This document shows positions 46,429 through 54,714 of a DNA stretch of 64,000 nucleotides, one piece after another; the stretch's first letter is position 1; the number at the start of each line of letters is the position of its first letter. The position numbers and the translations under genes were made by a program. The notes below the pieces were generated by a model. That model saw only the letters and a program-made list of their open reading frames with translations. It was not told the DNA's origin and searched no databases. Origin of the DNA: Pseudomonadota bacterium (GTDB taxonomy: Bacteria > Desulfobacterota > Desulfobulbia > Desulfobulbales > Desulfocapsaceae); contig JAHIUA010000021.1 in NCBI GenBank assembly GCA_018817385.1, forward strand, positions 29,765-93,764, given 5' to 3'.

Positions 46429-48792
46429 ATGTTAAAAACACATTTTTCCAGTGTCGGTCGTGACACCCAACGCAAAGATGGTATAGCAAAAGCCACCGGA
46501 GCCGAGATTTTTTCTTCTGACGTTATCGTTCCGGGGATGCTTTATGCCAGAGTGTTACGATCTCCCCATCCCCACGCCAAAATCATATCGGTAGATACCA
46601 CTGAAGCTGAAGCGATGGGTGCCATCTGTTTAACGAACAAAGATGTTCCAACGATTGTCTACAACGAACGCCAGGTCAGTATCCCTGAAAAGACGTTTCG
46701 TGACAGAACGGTATTGCCGACGATAGTCCGCCATGTGGGTGAGGGAGTGATGGCCGTTGCTGCCAGAACTGAGGCCCTTGCTGAGAAAGCGTTGGCCACG
46801 GTCAAGGTCGAATATGAAGTGCTGCCGGCTCTTTTTGACCCGGAAGCTGCCCTTTTGGCAGACGCACCTGCACTTTATTCTGAGGTTATGCTTGGTGACA
46901 CAATTTTACCAATCAAAAACAACGTCACTTGCCAGCGGATCATAGAAGAAGGCGACCTTGAAGAAGGCTTTGCCAAGGCTGATCTCATTGTCGAGGAGTC
47001 CTTTTCCACCGGTCGTGTTTACCATGGCCAGATGGAAACAAAAGGGGTTGTTTGCAAACCTGAGGCGGATGGCGGCATCACTGTCTGGCCGACCACTCAG
47101 TCCATCCACAATACCCGACAACTGCTAGGCCGTATTTTCGACATCCCGCTCAGCAAAGTCAATGTGCACCGGGTGACCATCGGCGGCGCCTTTGGCTCCA
47201 GTATCCAGATGAATACGCCGATTGCCATCTGTGTAGCAATTGCCCGCAAGGCAGGAAAACCCGTCAAATTAATTTTAACTCGTGAAGAAGATATGTACAA
47301 CCATTGTAAATATCCTTCACGTATTCGATTGAAGTATGGTGTCAGCAAAGATGGGCTGATCACAGCCGGTCAACTGACAACACTGGTGGATGCAGGAGCT
47401 CACAATATTCAGGTTTATCCTCTTCTTGGTTGTATGGCGGGGTGGTTCGTATCATTGTACCGCATGCCTGCATTACGATTTGTCGGAACTGGCGTATACA
47501 CCAACAAAACACCGGCATGTGCCATGCAGGGCTACGGAAATCCCCAAGTAACGTTTGCCGTAGAGTCCATTATGGACATTATTGCTGACAAACTCAACAT
47601 GGACCCCATTGAGTTACGCGTCAAAAATTATGTCGGTATGGGGCAGACCTTCTGGGGGCAAGGACCTACCGTCCGTTCCATCATTCGCAGTTGTGGTGTT
47701 GAAGAGATGCTCGAAAAAGGCCGTGAGATGATCGGTTGGGCAGAGCGGGGCAGACCGGAAGACAAATCGGGTCGATTTCGCCGTGGGATCGGAGTCGGAC
47801 GGGGGTTTCACACCTCGGGTACCGGAGCCCCCCAGCCAGGAGAAGTAATCGACTACTCCACCGCCATGGTGAAGATCAATGAGGACGGTTCTGCTGATGT
47901 TTCGACAGCCTTGATGTGTCATGGTGGTGGGACGCTGGATGCAATTGCCAAAATCGTAGCCGAAGAGCTGGGGATAGCTGTGGAGCTTGTCGGGGTGTCT
48001 CCAGCCAATACAACCAGCACCGGTTACGATGTGTGTACCCATGCCACTCGTGGAATTTACTGTGGTGGTGCAGCAGCCCAGCGTGCCGCAAAAACTGCCA
48101 AAAAAATTATTCTCGACATCGCCTCCAGATTATTAGACGTGAACCCCGAGGCCTTGAAGATAAACCCTGACCCCGAAACTGGCCATGGCATCATTTACCT
48201 TGAGGGAACGGATAAAGCTATTTCCGTGGGTGAAGCTGCCAAAACAGCGCAGTACAAAGGATGGGGGACTGCCATTGGGGTGAGCAGTCACAGACAGACC
48301 AACTGTCCTCCTTGTTTCGTCACGAATTTTATTGAAGTTGAGGTCGACACCTGGACAGGAATCATTCGTACCACCAGGGCCGTAGCTGCAGTGGATGCCG
48401 GCACGGTGATGAACCCAAAACTCACTGCAGGCCAGCTTGAGGGCGGCCTGTGTCGTGGTATTGCTCTGGCCCTGCTTGAAGATACCAATTATGACCCGGA
48501 AACCGGCCATCTGACATGTAATGCAGGCTTTATGGACTATAAAATGCTCAGTGCCAGGGAGATGCCGATGGTCGATGACCTGCAGGTGTTTTTTGCCAAT
48601 ACCTATGAACCGAGCGGACCTTTTGGGGCTAAGGGTGTCGGCGAAGCTGCAAACAATGCTACAGCCGGTGCGGTTGCCAATGCAGTCCAGAATGCTCTCG
48701 GCATTAGAATGACAAACGCCCCAATGACACCTGAAAAAGTTCTCAAACGTATTGAGGAATCAGGGTTAACTATTAACGAGGGTTTATTTTAA
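46429..48792 (+). CDS. Molybdenum hydroxylase large subunit (second set)
   Basis: A 787-residue catalytic subunit related to the first but divergent. The first Mo-cofactor motif is changed from G-G-G-F-G-G-K to I-G-G-A-F-G-S-S, and the R-G-F-G loop to M-Q-G-Y-G-N-P. The active-site glutamate in G-A-K-G-V-G-E-A is kept, as are the overall xanthine-dehydrogenase blocks (R-V-L-R-S-P-H-P-H-A; V-D-A-G-T-V-M-N-P). This pattern suggests an active enzyme with a different substrate pocket. Its order Mo, FAD, 2Fe-2S differs from that of the first set, so the two arose separately rather than by local duplication. Confidence 0.92.
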   Translation: MLKTHFSSVGRDTQRKDGIAKATGAEIFSSDVIVPGMLYARVLRSPHPHAKIISVDTTEAEAMGAICLTNKDVPTIVYNERQVSIPEKTFRDRTVLPTIVRHVGEGVMAVAARTEALAEKALATVKVEYEVLPALFDPEAALLADAPALYSEVMLGDTILPIKNNVTCQRIIEEGDLEEGFAKADLIVEESFSTGRVYHGQMETKGVVCKPEADGGITVWPTTQSIHNTRQLLGRIFDIPLSKVNVHRVTIGGAFGSSIQMNTPIAICVAIARKAGKPVKLILTREEDMYNHCKYPSRIRLKYGVSKDGLITAGQLTTLVDAGAHNIQVYPLLGCMAGWFVSLYRMPALRFVGTGVYTNKTPACAMQGYGNPQVTFAVESIMDIIADKLNMDPIELRVKNYVGMGQTFWGQGPTVRSIIRSCGVEEMLEKGREMIGWAERGRPEDKSGRFRRGIGVGRGFHTSGTGAPQPGEVIDYSTAMVKINEDGSADVSTALMCHGGGTLDAIAKIVAEELGIAVELVGVSPANTTSTGYDVCTHATRGIYCGGAAAQRAAKTAKKIILDIASRLLDVNPEALKINPDPETGHGIIYLEGTDKAISVGEAAKTAQYKGWGTAIGVSSHRQTNCPPCFVTNFIEVEVDTWTGIIRTTRAVAAVDAGTVMNPKLTAGQLEGGLCRGIALALLEDTNYDPETGHLTCNAGFMDYKMLSAREMPMVDDLQVFFANTYEPSGPFGAKGVGEAANNATAGAVANAVQNALGIRMTNAPMTPEKVLKRIEESGLTINEGLF

Positions 48793-48793
48793 A

Positions 48794-49693
48794 ATGCACA
48801 ATTCAAGAATACTCACTAACGAGTTCGAATTTTTTCAGCCTGCAGATCTCTCTGAATTGTTTGATCTTGTCAGTGACACCGGGGTTGAAACCCAACTCAT
48901 GGCCGGGGGGACTGATGTCCTGCCCCAGATGAAAGAAGGACGGAAATCGCCGCAGCGGCTTATCAGCACCATGAAGGTAAAGGAACTGGATTTTGTAACC
49001 CTTGAGGGCAATTATATTACAATCGGGGCCACTGCCAAACTGAAGGCCATTGCCGCCTTCTGCAAAGATATCCCATCCGTTGATGCCTTATACGATGGTG
49101 TTTCCGCTGTTGGCAAAATACAGATTTTAAATATGGCCACCATCGCCGGCAACATATGTACAGCTTCACCTGCCGCCGACCCTGTACCGCCGATGTTGGC
49201 AATGGATGCAAGCCTTACCCTGCAATCCAGAAATTCACAGCGCGACATAGCCCTCAAAGATTTCCTTCTTGGGCCTGGCAGGACAGCACTCCGGCCAGAG
49301 GAGATAGTCTACAAGGTAAACATCCCCATGCCCCAATCCGGGACCGGCAGTGAATTTAAAAAACTCGAACGGGTGAGCGCGGATATCGCAAAAATCAACA
49401 TGGCTGTTGTGGTTATCAGAAAAGGTAATATTTGCCAATCCTGTAAAGTCGCTGTGGGCTCTTGTGGCCCTACCACCCTTTTGCTCAGTGGCCCGGATAA
49501 GATCTTAGGCGGAAAAGAAATTACAGACCTGGAAGGTGAGCTGATCAGAGAGGCCGGAGCGTCTGTCTCAGATGAAATCACCCCGATAGATGATATACGC
49601 TCTTCTGCAGAATATCGTCGCAAGGTTGCCTCCGTTATTTTCATGGATTCCTTTAAAGTTGCCTGGGCGAGAGCAGAGGGAGAAGCATTGTGA
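48794..49693 (+). CDS. Molybdenum hydroxylase FAD-binding subunit (second set)
   Basis: The 299-residue subunit has the FAD loops A-G-G-T-D-V-L-P-Q and T-I-A-G-N-I-C-T-A-S-P-A-A-D-P-V-P, both standard, followed by S-A-E-Y-R-R-K-V-A in the C-terminal domain. It starts one base after the large-subunit stop and overlaps the 2Fe-2S gene by four bases, so the three subunits are translated together. Confidence 0.93.
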   Translation: MHNSRILTNEFEFFQPADLSELFDLVSDTGVETQLMAGGTDVLPQMKEGRKSPQRLISTMKVKELDFVTLEGNYITIGATAKLKAIAAFCKDIPSVDALYDGVSAVGKIQILNMATIAGNICTASPAADPVPPMLAMDASLTLQSRNSQRDIALKDFLLGPGRTALRPEEIVYKVNIPMPQSGTGSEFKKLERVSADIAKINMAVVVIRKGNICQSCKVAVGSCGPTTLLLSGPDKILGGKEITDLEGELIREAGASVSDEITPIDDIRSSAEYRRKVASVIFMDSFKVAWARAEGEAL

Positions 49694-50172
49694 GCAAAAA
49701 ACTGATTACCTTGACTATTAATAGAGAACAACATGAAGTCTTGATAGAGGACAACGAGCTCCTCAGTAATGTCCTTCATGATACCCTGGCCTTAACCGGA
49801 ACAAAGTATGGCTGTGGCACCGGCGAGTGCGGTGCCTGTACCGTGCTGGTGGATGGAGATCCCATTTTGTCTTGCATCACCCTGGCAGTAACCGTCGAGG
49901 GATGTGAAATTACCACGATTGAAGGGGTCGCCCCGAAGGTCGGGGAACTGGATCCTATCCAGGAAGCCTTCCTTGAGCAGGCTGCAATACAATGCGGATA
50001 CTGTACTCCAGGGATGATTTTGGTTGCCCGGGACCTCCTTGTCAGAAATCCAAAACCCAGTGAAGAGGAAATTCGTGAGGCCATTCGCGGCAATATCTGC
50101 CGCTGCACCGGTTATACCAGTATTGTTAAAGCGATTCAGGAAGCTGCTAACCATGGTTGCTGTTGTAAATAA
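49690..50172 (+). CDS. Molybdenum hydroxylase 2Fe-2S subunit (second set)
   Basis: The 160-residue protein contains C-G-T-G-E-C-G-A-C plus S-C-I-T-L for the plant-type cluster and Q-C-G-Y-C-T-P-G-M with C-R-C-T-G-Y for the second cluster. The C-terminus ends H-G-C-C-C-K, a run of three cysteines not part of the usual clusters. GTG start overlaps the FAD-subunit stop. Confidence 0.94.
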   Translation: MSKKLITLTINREQHEVLIEDNELLSNVLHDTLALTGTKYGCGTGECGACTVLVDGDPILSCITLAVTVEGCEITTIEGVAPKVGELDPIQEAFLEQAAIQCGYCTPGMILVARDLLVRNPKPSEEEIREAIRGNICRCTGYTSIVKAIQEAANHGCCCK

Positions 50173-50253
50173 TACCCCCCTTATTGGCTGTTTCCTCTGC
50201 TTCGGTTTTGGGCTGGGAAACAGACACAACAGCCCTCCAAGGGGGCTTGGGGG

Positions 50254-50868
50254 ATGAGTTCAGGAGGGAACATCAGAGCGATCATCCTGGCGGCAGGCAC
50301 CTCTTCTCGTATGGGAAGGCCCAAACAGTTGCTGCAGGTAGAGGGAGAGTGCATGTTGGATCATGCTATCGCAGCAGCCCAGGGAGCTGGGGCAGCCCCA
50401 CCAGTACTTATCCTTGGTGCTTTTGCAGAAGAGATCCTGCGCGGCGCAAGATTAGCCACAACCTGTGAAATCCACCGTAATCAGGAGTACGGCAAAGGAC
50501 AGGCAAGCTCATTGGTGGCTGGAGTTCAAGCTGTGGCCGGGAGATGTGATGCTGCCATTTTTCTCCTTACCGACCAACCTTTTATTGACGCTCAGCTGGT
50601 TGCAGGGATGACGGCCCTGTTTGCGGAGAAAAGACCCGATATCCTCTATCCGCTTTACAGGAAACAACGAGGCAATCCTGTCATTATCAGTTCGTCTCTG
50701 TTTCCACGATTACTGACTGCCAGGGGAGACAAGGGGGCACGCTTTTTGTTTACAGATAAGAGCTTGGATATACTTGAATATGAGGTAGATAATGCGGCTG
50801 TAGTTACCGACATAGACACTCTGCAGGATTACGCAGCGATCCTCCTCTATCCTTTCCCTTCGCCGTAA
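50254..50868 (+). CDS. mocA: MocA-like molybdenum cofactor cytidylyltransferase
   Basis: Nucleotidyltransferase of the MobA-like fold that converts molybdopterin to its cytosine dinucleotide, the cofactor form used by many bacterial molybdenum hydroxylases. The 204-residue protein has I-I-L-A-A-G-T-S-S-R-M-G-R-P-K-Q-L-L (nucleotide site) and F-L-L-T-D-Q-P-F-I (metal-binding aspartate). It directly follows the second hydroxylase set (82 bases). MCD use by these enzymes is therefore expected. Confidence 0.92.
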   Translation: MSSGGNIRAIILAAGTSSRMGRPKQLLQVEGECMLDHAIAAAQGAGAAPPVLILGAFAEEILRGARLATTCEIHRNQEYGKGQASSLVAGVQAVAGRCDAAIFLLTDQPFIDAQLVAGMTALFAEKRPDILYPLYRKQRGNPVIISSSLFPRLLTARGDKGARFLFTDKSLDILEYEVDNAAVVTDIDTLQDYAAILLYPFPSP

Positions 50869-50990
50869 TTTCGCCATTCGTTGGCGGACCTTAAAGCCAG
50901 AAGCAGTGAATGGAGGAAGCAGCAAAGAAAACAGCAAAACAGTACCTCCAGCAGAATATTGTTCCTAACCATCATGCCTGAGAATGAGAT

Positions 50991-51698
50991 ATGAAGATAT
51001 GTGTTATTAACCCGAATACCTCCCGACAAATGACTGATCATATTGAAAGGGAACTGACAAAAATACAGGCGGCGCATACTGAGCTCAAGGTTATCTGCTC
51101 TGAGCGGGGCCCCGAGACACTTGAATGTGCCGTTGATGAAGCCTATGCCATTCCTGAAATGCTCAAACTCGTTAAAAAGGCAGAAGAAGATGGCTTTGAT
51201 GCTGTCGTTATAGCATGTTTTTCTGATCCCGGTTTGGAAGCGGCCAAGGAACTTGTACACATTCCCATAATAGGCATAGGAGAAGCAAGCCTGCACGCTG
51301 CGAGTATGCTGGGGGCACGATTTACAGTGATAACTCCAGTAAAGAGAAGAATCCCGACTCGCATCCACCAGGCTCTCCACTTGCTTAGTCATCACTCCCT
51401 GGCCTCTGTTCGCAGTCTCGATTTATCAGTTAAACAAACAGAATCTGATCCAAGGTTAACCCAAAAAACCTTACTCGATGTGGTGGCTCTGGCTGTGGCT
51501 GAGGATGGGGCTGAAGTGATCGTGCTCGGATGCGCCGGTATGACTGGTTATACCAAGGAAATTGAAAAAAAATATGGGGTAGTTGTTGTTGATCCCTGCG
51601 CTATTGCCTTGAAATTTACAGAATCTTTTGTTGCCTTGGGATTGCGTCAAAGTAAAATAGGACATTTTTCAACACCACCCAGGAAAATTTACCGATAA
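50991..51698 (+). CDS. Hydantoin/allantoin racemase-family protein (Asp/Glu racemase superfamily)
   Basis: The 235-residue protein starts I-N-P-N-T-S-R-Q-M-T, the hallmark of HyuE/HpxA-type racemases. Both catalytic cysteines are present: V-V-I-A-C-F-S-D-P-G (about 75-84) and V-L-G-C-A-G-M-T (about 180-187). These enzymes racemise 5-substituted hydantoins or allantoin so that a stereospecific hydantoinase can use both forms. This strongly supports cyclic-ureide chemistry in the island. Its end is 130 bases before aspartase, which faces it. Confidence 0.9.
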   Translation: MKICVINPNTSRQMTDHIERELTKIQAAHTELKVICSERGPETLECAVDEAYAIPEMLKLVKKAEEDGFDAVVIACFSDPGLEAAKELVHIPIIGIGEASLHAASMLGARFTVITPVKRRIPTRIHQALHLLSHHSLASVRSLDLSVKQTESDPRLTQKTLLDVVALAVAEDGAEVIVLGCAGMTGYTKEIEKKYGVVVVDPCAIALKFTESFVALGLRQSKIGHFSTPPRKIYR

Positions 51699-51828
51699 GG
51701 TGCCTTATTGACAAAAAAAGGCGCCTTGGTCGTCGATGTTGGCATTGCTTAAAGGGGGAAGAGGGGCAAAGACCTCCAAAGCCCAGCCCATACTGAGGCA
51801 GACAGAAGACAAAGCCCTCTTCCATAGC

Positions 51829-53217
51829 TTAAACCATATTTTCCACAGACAGTATTTCATTGAGCTGCTCAATGGAAAGCAATTTTTTCTCAATCGTTAA
51901 CTCATAGACTGACTTATTGGTCTCCAGTGCTTCTTTTGCTATAGATGATGCGTTTTCATAGCCAAGAAAGGGGCTCAGAGCAGTGACCAAGCCAATACTA
52001 TTTTCCACAAGAGATCTGCAGTGTTCTCTGTTTGCTGTAATTCCATCAATACATTTGGATTTTAATACACTGCAGGCGGCGATGGTCATGTTCATTGATT
52101 CAAAGAGACTGTAGGCGATTACAGGTTCCATCACATTTAATTCAAGTTGTCCATTCTCAGCCGCCATCGTAATCGTCAAATCATTGCCAATGACTTTATA
52201 GGCCACCTGATTAACAACTTCCGGAATCACAGGATTTACTTTACCGGGCATAATAGATGACCCTGGTTGCATTCTGGGCAGATTAATCTCATTAAATCCT
52301 GTTCTCGGACCAGAGGAGAGTAGGCGTAAGTCACTCGATATCTTAGATAATTTAAGTACAATCCTCTTCAGCACACTGGAGATGTGGACATATGCGCCCG
52401 TATCCCATGTGGCCTCTATCAGATTTGGAGAAGTAACAACAGGTATTCCGGTAATCTCTTGAAATCGTCGGGTTACCAAGGGACCATATCCCTTCGGTGC
52501 ATTGATACCTGTCCCTATGGCCGTGGCACCAAGATTAATTTCACGGAGGAGATTTTTGGCTTGGGTCACCATTTTAATATCCTCACCTATTGTTGTTGCA
52601 TAGGCTGAAAACTCCTGGCCCAGTGTCATGGGCACCGCATCCTGCAATTGGGTTCGACCCATCTTGATGACGTCGTAAAATTCTTTTCCTTTTGCCTTGA
52701 AAGAGGACTGCAATTTCTTCAGGGGCGTTTTCAATTGCTCAAGTTTCAGATAAATTGCAATCCGTAAGGCGGTGGGATAGACATCGTTGGTGGATTGCGA
52801 ACAATTGACATGATTGTTGGGATGAATGATGTGGTAATCACCCTTGTTATGCCCTAAAATTTCCAGAGCACGGTTGGCAATGACTTCATTTGCATTCATG
52901 TTAGTCGACGTTCCTGCGCCTCCTTGCATCAAATCAACAACAAATTGATCCAACAACTTGCCTTCAATAATTTCATCGCAGGCTTCAATAATGGCAGAAG
53001 CAATACTCTCAGAGAATTGATTCAGTTCGGCATTGGCCATCGCTGCAGCTTTTTTTACATACGCTAAAGCAACGATCAACTCCGGAACTGAACAAAGTCT
53101 GGATTGAGAAATTTTAAAATTATCGACAGCTCGCTGGGTTTGAATTCCATAGTAGCAAGAATTGGGAATTTCCATTTCACCAAGGAAATCGTGTTCTTTT
53201 CTATTTATATGATTCAT
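51829..53217 (-). CDS. aspA: Aspartate ammonia-lyase (aspartase)
   Basis: Converts L-aspartate to fumarate and ammonia. The 462-residue protein has the superfamily signature G-S-S-I-M-P-G-K-V-N-P and the tetramer-core blocks G-R-T-Q-L-Q-D-A-V-P and Q-S-T-N-D-V-Y-P-T. Fumarase C has the same signature, but L-R-S-G-P-R-type distinctions and the M-N-A-N-E-V block fit aspartase better. TATAAT lies 22 bases upstream of the start (53236-53241, minus strand), without a good -35 or ribosome site. It would give the island its ammonia and a C4 electron acceptor or carbon source. Confidence 0.88.
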   Translation of the reverse strand: MNHINRKEHDFLGEMEIPNSCYYGIQTQRAVDNFKISQSRLCSVPELIVALAYVKKAAAMANAELNQFSESIASAIIEACDEIIEGKLLDQFVVDLMQGGAGTSTNMNANEVIANRALEILGHNKGDYHIIHPNNHVNCSQSTNDVYPTALRIAIYLKLEQLKTPLKKLQSSFKAKGKEFYDVIKMGRTQLQDAVPMTLGQEFSAYATTIGEDIKMVTQAKNLLREINLGATAIGTGINAPKGYGPLVTRRFQEITGIPVVTSPNLIEATWDTGAYVHISSVLKRIVLKLSKISSDLRLLSSGPRTGFNEINLPRMQPGSSIMPGKVNPVIPEVVNQVAYKVIGNDLTITMAAENGQLELNVMEPVIAYSLFESMNMTIAACSVLKSKCIDGITANREHCRSLVENSIGLVTALSPFLGYENASSIAKEALETNKSVYELTIEKKLLSIEQLNEILSVENMV

Positions 53218-54167
53218 GAGTAGATGACATTTCAGATTATAGAGAAATTTCTTATCGCTTTCTGACTAACCAGGAAGCTTCATATGACGCGCCGTATGGC
53301 AATAGCAAAAATACCAATCCCTCATTTGTTGTTTTTGATTACCGCTAATTCTCAGTTGTTTGATTCCCCTCTGGGAAACAGAGTAGATTATTTCAGGGAC
53401 GATTCGAATGGGCGGGTCTTTTCAATTCTTATATTACCGATGAATAACTCCTCCACGACAACGTATCCAATCGTTTCTTATGCAAAATGTGGCCAGAATG
53501 GTTGTTCGAAGTGCCTGCAGCCAATAAAAATGTTTTCCCTGTTACTGAACCGCAATTCTTAATCATATATTCATTTAATTCGATATAGGTAAACTTTTCA
53601 ATGGTTATGTTTTTCACAGTGAACTTTCTTGGCAGCCATCTTGTCCACGATCAAGCTTTCATCAACAAATCAATCTATGAAAAAGCGTAACTATTCAGGT
53701 CATGGCCAATGATGCGAAAAAAACCGCTCGGCAACTGTCTGTAGCGTCAACGGTTGCGTGCGGTGATATTCGCTCGTATCCCCCTGCCCCTGAGGGTGGT
53801 TTTTAGGCGATGGGAAGACTGGTAATGGGGAAACTGAGGATGATGTGGAAGTTATTTCGTCGTGGTCAATGCTGCTATCAGAATCGGTCAAGCAGGGCGT
53901 CGGGTTGGAGAGTGGGATATCGGTTGTTTTGTGGGAGGCCGGTGCGAAGGGGTCTGGATACCTTCTTCAGGAACTGGGATGACAGGTCATTGCTTTGTTG
54001 TCAGTCACTACCTGTCCATAATTGGCATTTTCTTTGCCCCTGAGGCATCTGTCCTTCCCGTGTCGCTCTCAACAGGGACTTTTCGGAATAGCATCTCTCT
54101 GCCAGCGCGTATATGTTTCAAAGGCCTCGATTGAGAAAAAACTGTCTCATTTCCGGACAAGTACTCG
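53218..54167. other. Intergenic region between aspA and the RHS locus
   Basis: About 950 bases without a convincing gene. TCTGGATACC...GGGATGACAG near 53950-53985 resembles a degraded copy of the dispersed 'GGATTCCCGC...GGGAATGACG' repeat found in many proteobacterial genomes. CCCCTGCCCCTGAGGGTGG followed by TTTTT near 53780-53805 is a possible weak hairpin. It separates the metabolic island from the secreted RHS proteins. Confidence 0.4.
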
Positions 54168-54626
54168 TTAACTGCCAGCAGAAAGAACCGGTACGATCAT
54201 CATCAGGATGCTGTTTTTGGCAGGATTCTTTTCGCCCCGATTATAGGTAAGGGGAGTAAATGCCAAGCCATTGTCATCAAGGGTACCCTCCTTCCAGAGG
54301 AGATATTCTTCTAAATCTGGGTATCCATCCTGGTCGAAATCCGTTATGTCATCTGCGATCTGCAGTGAAGGAAAATAGAAGAGCTCCCAGTTGTCATCGA
54401 TGCCATCATCATCTGAATCGATAAAGCCGGCTACCTGGTAGCTGGCAATGGAGATGACATTTCCAACTGCATCGTAGGAATACCTGATCATGGCCTGATT
54501 CGCATAGCTGCACTGCAGCAAACGTCCGCATGCGTCATACTCGTAATAGGCCTCTCCGGCCTCTGCTGGAGGCGACAATGCGAGGATGGGGCAGAGGAAG
54601 AGAAAAACAAGAGTGTTTTTTTTCAT
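54168..54626 (-). CDS. Small secreted YD-repeat/EF-hand-like protein (copy A)
   Basis: A 152-residue protein with a signal peptide (M-K-K-N-T-L-V-F-L-F-L-C-P-I ... P-A-E-A), one or two YD repeats (Y-Y-E-Y-D-A-C-G-R-L-L-Q-C; R-Y-S-Y-D-A-V-G-N-V), and then two calcium-binding-like segments (D-S-D-D-D-G-I-D-D-N-W-E-L and D-F-D-Q-D-G-Y-P-D-L-E-E-Y). Dockerin/thrombospondin type-3 repeats look alike. It follows the RHS protein gene 88 bases downstream and is nearly identical to copy B. It does not resemble an RHS immunity protein; it could be an adhesin cap or secreted partner. Confidence 0.75.
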   Translation of the reverse strand: MKKNTLVFLFLCPILALSPPAEAGEAYYEYDACGRLLQCSYANQAMIRYSYDAVGNVISIASYQVAGFIDSDDDGIDDNWELFYFPSLQIADDITDFDQDGYPDLEEYLLWKEGTLDDNGLAFTPLTYNRGEKNPAKNSILMMIVPVLSAGS

Positions 54627-54714
54627 AAGAGATCAAGTGGGTAACAGATTTTCAGAAAGATGAGTAACCAGCCTGCAGGCAATACAGGTGTACCGCAGTC
54701 TCTGGCTGCAGATG

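Noticed and set aside
51700..51760. AAGGTGCC/GGCGCCTT hairpin as terminator of the racemase gene
   Set aside because: Stem has a G-U pair, long A-rich loop and no following T-run on the plus strand; too weak to list.
53862..54134. 90-codon open frame
   Set aside because: Contains a degraded dispersed repeat (W-I-P-S-S-G-T-G-M-T type reading) rather than a gene.
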